From contig JACTAT010000056.1 of assembly GCA_014526335.1 (NCBI GenBank), forward strand, positions 594,968 to 658,967: DNA of 64,000 nucleotides, read 5' to 3'. Positions 13,801-21,851 of this stretch are shown piece by piece (within the stretch, counting starts at the first letter, position 1; each line of letters begins with the position of its first letter). Below the pieces are notes generated by a model. That model was not told where the DNA came from and made no database searches. It was given only the letters and a program-made list of their open reading frames with translations. The stretch is from Chrysaora quinquecirrha (lineage: Eukaryota > Cnidaria > Scyphozoa > Semaeostomeae > Pelagiidae). The translations under genes and the position numbers were made by a program.

Positions 13801-16365
13801 TCTGACACCACGAGTCAGCTGGAATACACCACGACGCCACAGCACCTTCTGTAAACGCCTACATTTGTAGCAGTGATTTTACTAGACCGGTCCCCCTTCG
13901 CTGTAATTACTTTTGCTGTACAAGGCAGCTCTGGAAGAGACTTCTGTTATTAGCGACCTTGCAGTGCTCTGGAGCATAAAAGAGACCTGTGTAGGGAGTC
14001 TAGGTTTCAACGATCCTACATCTACCACTGAAATATTGTTTTGTTTGTTTTCTCGTTAATTATTGAGTTGCACCTAAGTTAGAATAAATTGATTTCTTTA
14101 CTAAATAAATAAATAAACATTGTTGAAAATAAACAGAAAGCAGGTGCAAAATGGCCATCTAGACGATATGAAAATTATTAGCAAATAAGTTGACCAACTG
14201 TCTGAAAAATAAAAATGGTATGATGAAGATACACAGAGCGCAGTGCAACTAGCGCTTTGCAGCCTCATGGGAGAAACCAGCGTTTTGAGTCTTTTGCTAG
14301 CCCTCTAAATAAAAACGGGTTTCCTTCCAGTAGTGTTCGGTGGCTGAAATTTAGGCTCTTCTTGTTTACTGAATTTCTAAGTTCTTTTTTGGCAAATTAT
14401 TGGTAGAAAGGACATGTTTACGTATGAATCGGCGAACGATCAATGTTTGGGTCAATTCTCTTTGGCGAATTCATGGCAAATTCTTTTCGGAATTTTCTCA
14501 AGTGTTGAGCTCGTTATGAGCCAAAAATCGTATTCCATTAATAAAATCCTGAGAACAATAGCTAGACGTTCAAGCTTCAAACCATTTGTTGCTAACGTAT
14601 GTCGCTCTGTCAGCAACTAGTCAGAACATGTAGGATACAGTTGATCGCAAAAGCGCCCAAGTCGACTGCAACTGACGCGACTCAGTTGGCAACTGATCGC
14701 AGAAGAAGAACATTGAACATGCCCAACTTTCTGGAACTTGAGCCGATTAGTTGCCGGTCAGTTGTGACAGGTTAGTTCCAAACAATATCTGATCAGCAGC
14801 TGGCAAGTTGCTCTGACTGTAGACAAGGATATCGACATAAGCCTGGCTTATCAAAAAACTCTATTGGTGCATGAAGCACAAAATGAAACGAATTTGAATG
14901 ACTTTTCAACGACACTTTCACCATAGCGTTTACATCAACGGCAAGATCCCGGCACAACGGCAGACCAAAACCAGTCAACAGAATAAAGTTTCCAACAACT
15001 CTTCAGCTCGTCCGAGGGTTCTACTTGTAGTGAAACAAGACGTAACCGTATCTAAACTTAAAAAATGAAAATGAAGGTGAAATAGTGCATTCACCGCCAG
15101 TCGTTAGGATATCCGTAGAAGGCTGACTAATCGAGGCCTCGACTCTGACAGTGACGCTACTGTTGCTGGGGCCGATGCCGCGTGATAGCAGAGCTTCTGA
15201 AACCACAGGCCAGCTGGATTATACCACGAAGGTGTTGTGGCGTCGTGGTGTAATCCAGCTGACTCGTGGTGTCAGAAGCTCAGTGTGGTCAGGGTTCGAG
15301 CCCAGCCACGGTAGCGTCACAGCCAGGGTCAGGGTCACGATTAGTTAACCTACTACTGAGATCCTAGCGACTGGCGCTAAAACACCATATCACCTTCACC
15401 TTCACCTTCACCACGACGGCATAGCACCTTCGAAATATTACCACAAGTTTTCAGGCGCGGCTACAAGTCCGATTTTTCGCCTGTTCTGGCGACACGAAAC
15501 TCCTGAAAATGTCCTGCTCCGAAAACTTATAATGTGGCTACCTAAACGAAAACTAATAATGTGGTTACACGCTGCGACGAAATTGCTTCGAAAATGCTGC
15601 AACAATCAACTTGCGCTGTCATATATTCACTTCATTTAATATTTTTATACATAATACTCCATCAATAAAAACAGAGAGACACATAATATACGTATACTGT
15701 TCTAACTGGAGGTCACGTTTAAGTAGGGTTTGCGATTTCTTATTTTTTTTGGCCCAAAAAAATGTTTCTAATTTGTTTTTTGAGAAATGCAATGGATTCC
15801 GCATCTCTTATATTGTTAGGGATTTCATTCCATACCTTGGCACTTTTATAGGAGAAGCTTTTGAGAAGACTGGGTGTTTGAAAGTATCAACGAAACGCAC
15901 GAAAAAATGCGTTCGTCGCCAGAACGAAAAAATCAGCTACGCGCTAAGACATATCTGGCGACAAGCTAAACTTTCGCGAAATTTTTCATCAAATCAATGT
16001 TCTGCAACCGTGTTTCCTCAGGTCGCAGAGCACTTCGTTCGAAATTCCATCCTTTGCTACACGTGCGACTTATAGTTGTTTCGCTCGTGGCAACAAATCT
16101 CTAACATGTTCTGTCGCAATTTCAAGCAAATAGTCGCACATATAGCAGTGGCTTTAGAGCAGTCTGGTGTAAAGAGTTTCTTAAACACATTAGCTGAAGT
16201 TTCTTAGAAAAAAATAATGTAAAGGCCCTTTAAATGCGTCTTCAGGTAAAACCTTTGAGATATCCAAGAAAATATCATTAGTGTCATTATGATTCACTTA
16301 CCAGCAGAATGGACACCATGGCAAAACAGAGACAAAAATGCGACAAAAAGCGCCGTTCGGCACAT
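776..16365 (-). CDS. secreted multi-TSP1 protein, whole gene model (3' end outside window)
   Basis: Twelve exons read on the minus strand: 16365-16302, 12629-12471, 11321-11151, 9958-9771, 8524-8351, 7237-7058, candidate microexon 6997-6973, 5884-5677, 4911-4670, 3583-3377, 2670-2388 and 901-776. All have GT/AG borders and matching phases. Summed length is 2027 nt, or 2028 (676 codons) if the one missing base in exon 9958-9771 is counted. The order is signal peptide (1-21), five TSP1 repeats (about 22-312), then about 360 residues of unrecognised sequence. TSP1 repeats are extracellular Cys-rich modules that bind glycosaminoglycans or proteins, so a secreted or matrix role is likely, but no specific function is claimed. 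The last visible exon ends in phase 0 at a GTAACT donor and no stop is found to the left, so the gene continues beyond position 1. The domain order is seen; the joined transcript is inferred. Confidence 0.8.
1610..2375. repeat. tandem duplication (about 380 bp x2) in an intron
   Basis: The block around 1678-1990 recurs at about 2056-2375 with a shift near 378 bp: shared words include GACTCAATTCGACCTGACCT and ACGATATCATTCGATCTAAT. The wider intron 902-2387 is built from diverged AATCTGGATTCAA-like units. The right copy runs into the true donor of the exon at 2388, and degenerate copies of that donor flank appear near 1391 and 1800. Confidence 0.8.
2388..2670 (-). CDS. exon 11: uncharacterised C-terminal region
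   Basis: A 283-nt exon, phase 2 in and phase 0 out, starting GIKVWDFEFGPVTIGYDFLQ and including KGTRWIFALGFMFDGESFG and DGGFFDSVGVNVE. Acceptor ATTTTCAG, donor GTAACT. Sequence resembling the flank of this donor is repeated in the next intron (see 1610-2375). Confidence 0.85.
3228..3312. repeat. fragment of dispersed CAAACATTG(C)TTG family
   Basis: Contains CAAACATTGCTTGACCAGCC and GTTTGACAATGTTTGATC beside a GTGGCCACA word. The same vocabulary recurs near 12925-13160, 18285-18400, 46385-46475 and 47440-47720, so this is one fragment of a dispersed repeat. A 2985-3070 stretch just upstream matches the interior of the element at 7852-8221. Confidence 0.5.
3377..3583 (-). CDS. exon 10: uncharacterised C-terminal region
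   Basis: A 207-nt exon, phase 2 in and out. Peptide features include the segment GDYFRFNPTIFKSSIYRYDQ, HLVGTAP and KIQHWFHFLGILKVPSF. Acceptor TTTGACAG, donor GTAAGT. It continues the same aromatic-rich region as its neighbours. Confidence 0.82.
3792..4180. mobile_element. MITE with TACACG...TTTTTTATAAGGAA inverted ends
   Basis: Left end TACACGCATTTTTTTATAAG and right end matching its reverse complement (AAAATGCGTGTA), 389 bp, no coding capacity. It sits in an intron of the TSP1 gene. Related ends occur near 19380, 31613, 32274, 34275, 49020, 55950 and 63895. Confidence 0.75.
4210..4524. mobile_element. foldback (inverted repeat) element
   Basis: Left arm begins AAAATCTATTTTTAGAATTT; the right arm ends with its near reverse complement (AAATTCTAAAGTAGATTTTT). 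Arms of about 130 bp face each other, including GGCTGAGATATGGCCAT against ATGGCTATATCTCAGCC. No open frame of note; intronic. Confidence 0.75.
4670..4911 (-). CDS. exon 9: uncharacterised C-terminal region
   Basis: A 242-nt exon, phase 0 in and phase 2 out, beginning YCFDPEPALTIKDVVDNLLP and containing GFYIKVKNEAGYAPVEYDFG. Alternating hydrophobic and polar residues suggest beta strands. Acceptor TTTTCAG, donor GTAAGT. No stop in frame and no family recognised. Confidence 0.82.
5036..5350. repeat. direct duplication within an intron
   Basis: A segment with ATGACTTGGAGAGTTACTCG ... GAAACGTC ... CCACTCGTG (5047-5152) recurs, diverged, as ATGACTTTGAGAGGAACTCG ... GAAACGTC ... CCACTCGTG (5270-5346). 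No coding exon is supported in the intron 4912-5676. Confidence 0.55.
5677..5884 (-). CDS. exon 8: start of uncharacterised C-terminal region
   Basis: A 208-nt exon, phase 2 in and phase 0 out. The peptide includes SNTCPYITSLPHSYMARECG and the segment FKANHFRNGYFNY. It has two cysteines and no TSP1 signature, so the protein switches fold here. Acceptor TTAACAG, donor GTTTGT. No family recognised. Confidence 0.75.
6085..6384. mobile_element. 300-bp foldback element
   Basis: Near-perfect inverted repeat: it starts ATGATAGTCACCACTTATCA and ends with its reverse complement at 6384. Arms are about 130 bp with a spacer of about 40 bp. Each arm contains a GATGA, stem (GGGAGA/TCTCCC), GAAAC series. 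One arm recurs at about 26640-26815. It lies in the intron between exons at 5884 and 6973. Confidence 0.9.
6973..6997 (-). CDS. exon 7: candidate 25-nt microexon
   Basis: Between the last TSP1 exon (phase 1 out) and the exon at 5884 (phase 2 in) a segment of 3n+1 nt is required. Minus-strand 6997-6973 is flanked by an AG (TTATATAG) and a GTAAGA donor, is 25 nt long, and adds RWSWSFKIN in frame with no stop. The preceding intron would be only about 60 nt. The fit of length, sites and frame is suggestive, but so short an exon could be a chance match. Confidence 0.4.
7058..7237 (-). CDS. exon 6: TSP1 repeat 5
   Basis: A 180-nt phase 1-1 exon containing WSAWSYWSQCSSTYC, the SRTRAC segment, DTC, KAC and SNC; six cysteines. 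The strong donor GTAAGT leaves one base (C) of the next codon. The next obvious coding exon at 5884 needs two bases, so something of length 3n+1 must lie between them; see the candidate microexon at 6973-6997. Confidence 0.9.
7852..8221. mobile_element. MITE with GCCCGGGGGAGGGGTAC inverted ends
   Basis: Left end GCCCGGGGGAGGGGTACTTA; right end GTACCCCCCTCCCGGGAAT; inner words TGTGCCGCCCA and GGGCGGCACA are also inverted. It interrupts a GACTGAT/GCTCGACTGAT minisatellite seen on both sides (7770-7850 and 8224-8265). A related element is at 61683-61991. Confidence 0.75.
8351..8524 (-). CDS. exon 5: TSP1 repeat 4
   Basis: A 174-nt phase 1-1 exon starting VNGGFGQWSAWTECTKTCG, with the QERRRLC segment and C-terminal NC..KFADC; six cysteines are present. 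The exon ends with A before a GTGAGT donor, which joins AT of the next exon to give Asn. Acceptor TTATTAG. Confidence 0.92.
   Translation of the reverse strand, partial: LMEALGNGQPGRNVQRPVEQELRKDEDFAITPSQWEMVLITALELSRIRETANLLIA
9355..9757. mobile_element. CTTCGAATAAGCCC inverted-end repeat
   Basis: Left end TAACGGAGTATCACCTTCGA then ATAAGCCC; right end GGGCTTATTCGAAGATTAAC then GGTA. TTTTTGCAAATAA also appears near both ends. No coding. A fragment of the same family lies at about 48692-48760 (ACCGTATTACCTCGAATAAG). Confidence 0.6.
9771..9958 (-). CDS. exon 4: TSP1 repeat 3, frame broken by a missing base
   Basis: The exon opens with a GRVDGGYGQWTSWSPC segment and ends with a FNSCP segment, clearly a TSP1 repeat. 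It is 188 nt long, while all its TSP1 neighbours are multiples of three (159, 171, 174, 180). The frame runs to CNSPPL and then a TGA; in the next frame it resumes as MNGGSACQGPS and on to the correct donor. The break lies in a short C run (G run on the plus strand, about 9841-9845), where one extra base would restore the repeat. Either the assembly is wrong there or the allele is truncated early in the protein. Confidence 0.8.
10606..11054. repeat. GAT/ATG trinucleotide microsatellite
   Basis: A long run of ATG/GAT triplets (pure at about 10648-10725 and 10766-10850) with degenerate flanks containing GATCAT. It lies in the intron between TSP1 exons 3 and 4. The poly-Met, poly-Ser and poly-Ile frames across it are periodicity artefacts. 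Confidence 0.95.
11151..11321 (-). CDS. exon 3: TSP1 repeat 2
   Basis: A 171-nt phase 1-1 exon with the canonical motif WSDWSQWSSCSKPCGG, then the R-x-R-x-C segment (NRTRSC), AHC, LEC and SKC: all six TSP1 cysteines and the WxxWxxW ladder. The stacked Arg/Trp layers typical of the family are present. Acceptor GTTTCAG, donor GTAATA. A GAT microsatellite lies 0.1 kb downstream in the following intron. Confidence 0.92.
11894..12312. mobile_element. MITE with GGCCTGTTTACATGG inverted ends
   Basis: Begins near GGCCTGTTTACATGGAGGTG and ends CCACCATGTAAACAGGCC, about 420 bp, with inner GGGTTAGC/CCGGGCTAGC repeats. No transposase. It lies in the intron between TSP1 exons 2 and 3. Confidence 0.7.
12471..12629 (-). 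CDS. exon 2: TSP1 repeat 1 (degenerate cysteines)
   Basis: A 159-nt phase 1-1 exon starting VNGGWGAWSSWSGWAKGQCS, with the TSP1 W-x2-W-x2-W layer and the R-x-R-x-C segment (RVRTRPC). The usual first Cys of the CSxTC motif is replaced, and the final Cys pair is missing, leaving three cysteines instead of six. The repeat is therefore either structurally unusual or decaying, although the frame and both splice sites are intact. Borders are an acceptor TTGTAG and a donor GTAAAT. Confidence 0.82.
12925..13160. repeat. dispersed AATGTTTGACCGTTNGGCC repeat
   Basis: Several inverted and direct copies of CAAACATTG/CAATGTTTG words beside GACCGTTAGGC and GGTCGTTTGGCCAGG. Similar blocks occur at 18285-18400, 46385-46475 and 47440-47720. 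Probably a non-autonomous DNA element; ends not firmly defined. Confidence 0.5.
13675..13849 (-). mobile_element. tRNA-derived SINE copy A
   Basis: On the minus strand it starts GAAGGTGCTGTGGCGTCGTG, carries a pol III B-box-like GGTTCGAGCCC and an approximate A box (TGGTGTATTCC), and ends with a (CACCTT)n-like tail. Other copies are at 15067-15228, 15229-15411, 21491-21676 and 28464-28634. Confidence 0.8.
15067..15228 (-). mobile_element. tRNA-derived SINE copy B (diverged, head-to-head with copy C)
   Basis: A degenerate copy of the same SINE in minus orientation, abutting copy C at about 15228. Its B-box region is mutated. Together with copy C it forms an inverted pair of about 345 bp that could fold on itself. 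Confidence 0.7.
15229..15411 (+). mobile_element. tRNA-derived SINE copy C
   Basis: Plus-strand copy with AAGGTGTTGTGGCGTCGTGG at the start, GGTTCGAGCCC B box, and a CACCTTCACCTTCACCTTCA tail. Immediately after it, 15411-15432 looks like the head of another copy in reverse orientation. Confidence 0.82.
16302..16365 (-). CDS. exon 1: start codon and signal peptide
   Basis: ATG at 16365-16363 opens a 21-residue peptide, MCRTALFVAFLSLFCHGVHS followed by A: a short basic start, a hydrophobic core and a small-residue end, i.e. a standard secretory signal peptide. The exon ends after one base of the next codon (phase 1) at a GTAAGT donor. That phase matches the TSP1 exon starting at 12629 (G + TA = Val). 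No other ATG-led phase-1 exon lies between this and the first TSP1 exon. Intron 1 is about 3.7 kb. Confidence 0.75.
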
Positions 16366-16960
16366 GATTCTACCAACTTGGTGAAATCAGTATAGAATAT
16401 TACGATCGAACCACCAAGCTGATACTAACCAATCTTTCATATGTAGCTGCAAAATATCTAAATTAGGGTTATGTTTCAAGTGAGTAAATTATCAAATTTG
16501 TTCACCTGTAAGCCTGGATCATCCAGCTGTATATTCTAGTTTGTTTTATGAATATAACCACTTAATGGTCATCCAAGATCGATCGATTTTCACTGGAAAA
16601 GATTCTTCAGTTGCTTGTCCCGAGCTTTAGTGAACCAAACAAACCAGCCGAGCCGGACTGTTGAAGAGCTTCTAATCCGGAAATAGATTCAAGAAGATCA
16701 TTTTATCAATTTTTGGTCCAGATAGTGTAGCGACCTCTGCGATGATTCACCCAGGGTAGCGATGATTAAGCAGCTTTGGAAATTTCCATAGTCACTTGTT
16801 CCATGTTTGTTATACCACGCAATCCTGGGCCATACAATTTAATGATCATCAGCATTGACTCGGAGGCTTTGGAAAGGTCCATATACGCACTGAAATATAG
16901 AAGGCATTAGTAACAATTAATCGATTCTGAATGTTTTAGAACCCTTTCCGTACGCTTGCT
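16366..16960. other. upstream flank of TSP1 gene, no gene seen
   Basis: This contains the 5' flank of the minus-strand TSP1 gene. No clear TATA box or other promoter element was identified, and no open frame of interest. Confidence 0.35.
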
Positions 16961-16969
16961 AATAAACCC

Positions 16970-17240
16970 CCAAAGTCAACATGAGAGTCTCCTGCAGACT
17001 ATGGACTCAGAGGGCGATCCGGGTTTATTCCTCAAATTTAACATACAAGTGGGCTATTGGAGTCTTTATTATTGAAGAATCTACCTATTCCGGATTATGA
17101 GTTCGTGGACGATCCGGGCGGACGATCCTTCTCGTTATTCTACAACGCAAGTTGGGATATTGGACTCTCTATTATTGAATAATCTATCTATTCCGGAATA
17201 CGGGTTCGGGGACAAGCCAGGTCCATTCCTCTGTAATCCA
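16970..17240. repeat. about 120-bp tandem repeats
   Basis: Two diverged units share ATTGAAGAATCTACCTATTC / ATTGAATAATCTATCTATTC plus GGACGATCCGGG / GGGGACAAGCCAGG. A third fragment (GTAGACGATCCGGGTCCATT) is at about 17851. Confidence 0.6.
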
Positions 17241-17325
17241 CAGAACATATTGACCACTGCTATTAATTGCATTTCTGAAAGCATTCTTAAGTTGGTATAA
17301 ATTTGGTATTCTTTTTTTAGAAGTA

Positions 17326-17616
17326 TATTCATCATAAGTGGGCTACCACAATTGTTACAATTGCCTTGACTGGGATTCGAACCAGTGACCTTCTGGACAA
17401 CAAGTCAGTTGACTACTCCATTGCACTAAATAGTGCAATGAAGTAGCCAGCCCAACTCGAGGTCCTTCCAGCCACAGGTCTCCTCCACAGCCAACGTGTT
17501 TCTTTGTGTTTCGGCTTAAAGCCTTCATCAGAGCATAGAACATATAGTGAACTGAACATATGCTGACACATGATATATATTCATCATAAGTGGGCTACCA
17601 CAATTGTTACAATTGC
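17326..17616 (-). mobile_element. second tRNA-related SINE with repeated tail
   Basis: On the minus strand there is a B box GGTTCGAATCC (about 17377-17387) with an upstream A-box-like TAGTCAACTG. Upstream of that lies CTGATGA, an 11-nt hairpin (AGGCTTTAAGCC) and GAAAC (17531-17508). The tail, read on the plus strand as TTCATCATAAGTGGGCTACC and onward, occurs twice, at about 17328-17370 and 17578-17616, flanking the body. Confidence 0.6.
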
Positions 17617-18284
17617 CTTAAGAAGTAGATGTATAGGTAATGATAAATCGGATACATCTTTGGGTGTATTCAAGGACTTCCTTTTCTCCTTTTTTGGTAT
17701 TGGTAAGGGACGTGCCACCCGAGCCTCAAAAACACACATTTGTTCCGAATTTTCCGTCAAGTATACCAGAATATACCAACTTTAAGAATAAGCATACTCA
17801 AATATGTCAATATTTTTGAAAATCTATAATATCGGAAATAAGTATAATATGGTAGACGATCCGGGTCCATTCCTCTAATGTCAGAGCCACTGAATGCAAA
17901 TCGGTATCGTTTTTATACAAACATTTCAAAATACGTGCCACTTATACGTGCCACATATACCTAAAAACGGGAATTGGAAGCCGTTCCTCATACCACAATG
18001 CTGAAAATGATACTCTTCGGAGCGGCACGTCTCCAGTACCCAAAATATATACTGTTCCCGGGCCTTTGTAGCTCCTTTCATATTCAGTAAGACGGGTACA
18101 TGGTACAGTAAATGGTATATCTCCTCGTCACAATTCATTTAAAAGATTATATCAGAAATGAATCCTTCATCGTTCGTAAGAAAAGAACACTTCTGCATTT
18201 GGTTATTCAGATGTGAACTTTTAAACACAGCTAAGAAAATGAAAGATTAACGGAATATAGACCATGTTAATCGCAACCTAAGGT

Positions 18285-18400
18285 TCTGGCCAAGTGATCA
18301 AACATTGTTGGTCCAATATTTCAAATTTGCTTTAAAACAAATGTTTGACCGTTTGGCCACGTCCAAAAACATGGCTGTCCAACAATGTTATTGCTCATGC
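18285..18400. repeat. dispersed GATCAAACATTG/GACCGTTTGGCC repeat
   Basis: TGGCCAAGTGATCAAACATT faces AATGTTTGACCGTTTGGCCA, an inverted pair typical of the family also seen at 47440-47720. Confidence 0.5.
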
Positions 18401-19379
18401 ATAGGCATGATCGCCTTGTTGCTAAAAAATTTTGCTAGGTGGTGAAATGTTGCAAGTTGTTGCAGTTTGTCCTTAAAGCGCGAAATTGAAGCGTGAAACT
18501 TTTAGCTAAAAACTTTTGGCGAATCTGGCAAGCGGTAACAAATAAACTGTCATGTTCTAGAACATTCGCGAATTTCATATTCTAGAGACTTCCATTAAAA
18601 GTAGAATAACTCTTAGGTGACCATACCGTCCCTCTCATTCTTTGAAAAATTTCCATCCCCCGCTCTAATTGAGGCCCCAGCTTATTTAGCTTTAAATAAA
18701 TTTTTGTGTCAATATTTTTAACATATTTCACTGAGACTTTCTTTGTATGAAAGTTCAATTTTATACTCTATTTTTGTTGCTTGGAACTATTGATTGCCTT
18801 AGCCTATACGTACTAAAGGGCTCGTTGCACTGCAGAGATGGCAACTACAGGGGTTCCCCCTTTTCTTCCGATCACTGCATTTCAGCAGTTTCCTGACAAA
18901 GTTTGTTATACAAATTCCGAAATTGTTCATTCCAACTCCCCTTTTTTGATCCTGGATGCAGTTCCAAACCCCGCTTATTCCAACCCCCCCCCCCCCCTCA
19001 GCAATTGAGCGCCTAAAAAATGCAAATTTGAATCTAGAAACGTCTTTTTGACTGCTAGCTAAAATTTCGTGTTCACTTTTCGAAAGTTTCTAATTTCAAA
19101 TAAAATGAATTCTGAAACAGTTACACAACACTAAGAATTGATTTATAAATTTACTGATATTTTTTATTTTCGATTAAACATTTACATGTTATATCGACAC
19201 CCCACTTTTCTTGCTATTTCAGGCTTTACCAATATTTGCTGTGAAAAATGGCAGCTCAACCCACGAAGTTTTCGAAATCAAAACATCCTTGAAACATCTA
19301 ATTTTTGTAGATCCAGGCACTCAATGTTTGTGTAAACTGCTTTTAAAAAACTAATACATCATATGAAGCAGATGAATTA
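18401..19379. other. intergenic, no gene seen
   Basis: AT-rich sequence with a C run near 18987-18998. Short open frames only; no splice-bounded or conserved-looking peptide found. Confidence 0.4.
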
Positions 19380-19546
19380 CACGCAGTTTTTTTATAAGCA
19401 ACTTCACTCGAGCCTAGTTCAAGAAATTGCTTATTTTTGGACCTCTTGCGGCCACCTTTTAGTGGCAAAAGTTGCTTAGTAGTTGCTTAATTTTAAATGT
19501 ATATTTTTGCCCTAAGAATAGTATAGAGGCTAGAAAAACATCAAAA
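19380..19546 (+). mobile_element. TTTTTTTATAAGCAAC-ended element (fragment)
   Basis: Starts CGCAGTTTTTTTATAAGCAA and contains TTTTGGACCTCTTGCGGCCA and CCTAAGAATAGTATAGAGGC. The same sequence, reverse complemented, occurs at 34115-34275, so this is a dispersed element. It belongs to the wider TATAAG-ended group. Confidence 0.7.
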
Positions 19547-20389
19547 ATTTGGAGTTATCCTATAGCTTATGCAACATAACGCTAGAACACCTTGTATACA
19601 GCAGAGGAATACTATAAATAACATCAGTCAAGAAGTACAATTTAATTGTTATAGAGACTTTCTATTGAAAGTTAAACGAAAACCCCTCAATGAAATGCTT
19701 CACTTAATGATTAACACTCCGTTAATATGCGAGTTTTTGACGACAAATGAATGGAAATAGCTTCTATGTTGATAAATCCTCGGTTGCTTGCAGTGATACA
19801 AATTATATAAAATGTTAAATGTTGCTTAGGTTTTTCTCCTGTGGTACTATACGTTGCTTAAAGTTTTAGGTCTTCTACATCTTGGTTGCTTATTTAAGCG
19901 GTTGCTGTCAGACTGAACGAAGCAAACAAAGAAATAAACAAGAATGCCACATTTCCACATAAACCTAGTACCACCCAAGACAATCATTGAAAAATATAGA
20001 TATCTAAGTAACCAAGGAATTAAGAACATTTTAAGAACATTTCAGGCTCAAAAACGGCAAAAATTTAAGAACAGCCAGCCTCGATCATAATTTCCTGGTT
20101 CTTATAAAAAAGAGTGTACATTCAAGTGTGACTCGGGCTTTACAGGGCGCTATGAGAAATGAAGCCGGAAAAATAAGCGGGCAATGCAAAAAATGGTTTA
20201 AATTAAGCGCACTGGTTTGCAGATGACAAATTAACTTCTTAAACCTCTTCGGATTAGTTAAGGAGTAATCCAGCAACAATTTTTGCTGCCCCCTACATTT
20301 TTCTTTATACTTCCTCAAAACCTTGAAAATGGCTGAAATTTAAAATGAGTGCGAGAAAAATCGAAAACTATTGCCAGAAAGAGCTTGCT

Positions 20390-21300
20390 GAATATATTTG
20401 AAAACTTTTAAGGATCTTACGATATCATTTCCTCTCATACCATTCAATAACACGACACCCAATCCTTTTTATGTGCGACAATCATCTTATGTCCTTAACT
20501 TACAAAAGGGTGATATCACTCTTTTCTTTAGGTTATGATATCATGATTTTATTTCCTTCCTTAGCTTATCGGGTCAACTGTGTTCTTAGTGCACGATAAA
20601 TCATTTCATGTTAGCATATACGATTGATATCATGATCGGATATTGCGATAAATTTTCCTTTCTAGCGAATGATATCATCTTTCTATTTACATTATCATAA
20701 TTTCATTACCTCCCTTAGTTTGCAACATCACTTGCCTCTTGAGCACCGACAATCACCATACTTTAGCGAGGCCATATCTCGTGATATCATTACCCTTCTT
20801 AGAATAGCATACGATATCATCCCTTTTCTAAAGGTACAATAATCATCTTCTATCTTAGCTTGCAATATGAGCTGTTCTCTTAGTGTATGACAAAATGATA
20901 TTATTTCCTTTCTTAGTTCATGATATCATCCCTCTTCTTAAGACGTTCCAAATGTTCGGTAATTGTCTTATGTAATGGCATATAATATCATCAGATCATT
21001 TTCTTTCTTAGCTTGCAATATCAGCTGCTTTTTGGCATGCAGTAAAATGATATAATTTGCTGTCTAAGTATACCATATCATCCCTCTTCTAGAGATTCTT
21101 AGTGTGTAATAATCAACTATGTCTTGCTATGAAACCATGATAGTATTTGCAATACAAGCTGCTTTTAAGTGCACTATTATTACCACATATCTAAGCAAAT
21201 GATAAAATGATATCATTTATTTTCTAGCATATGATAAAATTACCCTCTTATCAAGATTCTTAGTGTACGATAATCTTAGTCTCATGTCTTAGCTTACAAT
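20390..21300. repeat. diverged GATATCAT-rich tandem repeat region
   Basis: Palindromic ATGATATCAT-like words recur many times, with recurring phrases CTTAGCTTGCAATAT and CATCCCTCTTCT. These suggest an old tandem array with a unit of roughly 130-170 bp. No coding potential. Confidence 0.55.
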
Positions 21301-21490
21301 GTGAATATTTTTTATCTACAAAAGAATTCAGTTAAAATATTTCATTTTGTTTGTGCCTTTGAACGGACCACAGCAGCTGCAATACAAAATATTGGTATAA
21401 GATAAGATATTATTTCAGTCTGTTTCTTAAGTTTATAGGACTTGCCCAAGTCATCTTTTTTTTTAAATGAAGGGAAAACTTAAACTTGTT

Positions 21491-21676
21491 GAAGGTGCTG
21501 TGGCGTCGTGGTGTAATCCAGCTTGACTCGTGGTGTCAGAAGCTCAGTGTGGTCAGGGTTTGAGCCCAGCCACGGTAGCGTTACAGCCAGGGTGGAGGTC
21601 TCAATTAGTTAACCTACTATTGAGATCCTAGTGACTGGCGCTAAAACACCATTTCACCTTCACCATCACCTTCACT
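21491..21676 (+). mobile_element. tRNA-derived SINE copy D
   Basis: Starts GAAGGTGCTGTGGCGTCGTG and ends CACCTTCACCATCACCTTCA; B box GGTTTGAGCCC carries one change from copy C. ACTTGT occurs just before and just after and may be part of a target duplication. Confidence 0.82.
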
Positions 21677-21851
21677 TGTCACAACAACAACACAAATTTT
21701 TTTTTTTTTTTCAAATTCGACGCTATATCATGTGATACATGGTCTACAACTACACTACAACATAACAAAAAATACAATGTTAATTAGAAAAAGATACGTA
21801 AGTTACATGACAGTTGAGTGTTAATAAAAATTAAGGTTCTAAAAAGCTCTA

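Noticed and set aside
13675..13849. Possible tRNA gene from the GGTTCGAGCCC B box
   Set aside because: The sequence is repeated with a common tail at five places and does not fold by eye into a cloverleaf; it is a tRNA-derived SINE.
15611..16075. 154-codon plus-strand frame
   Set aside because: It starts without good context, has no recognised motif, and lies antisense within intron 1 of the TSP1 gene.
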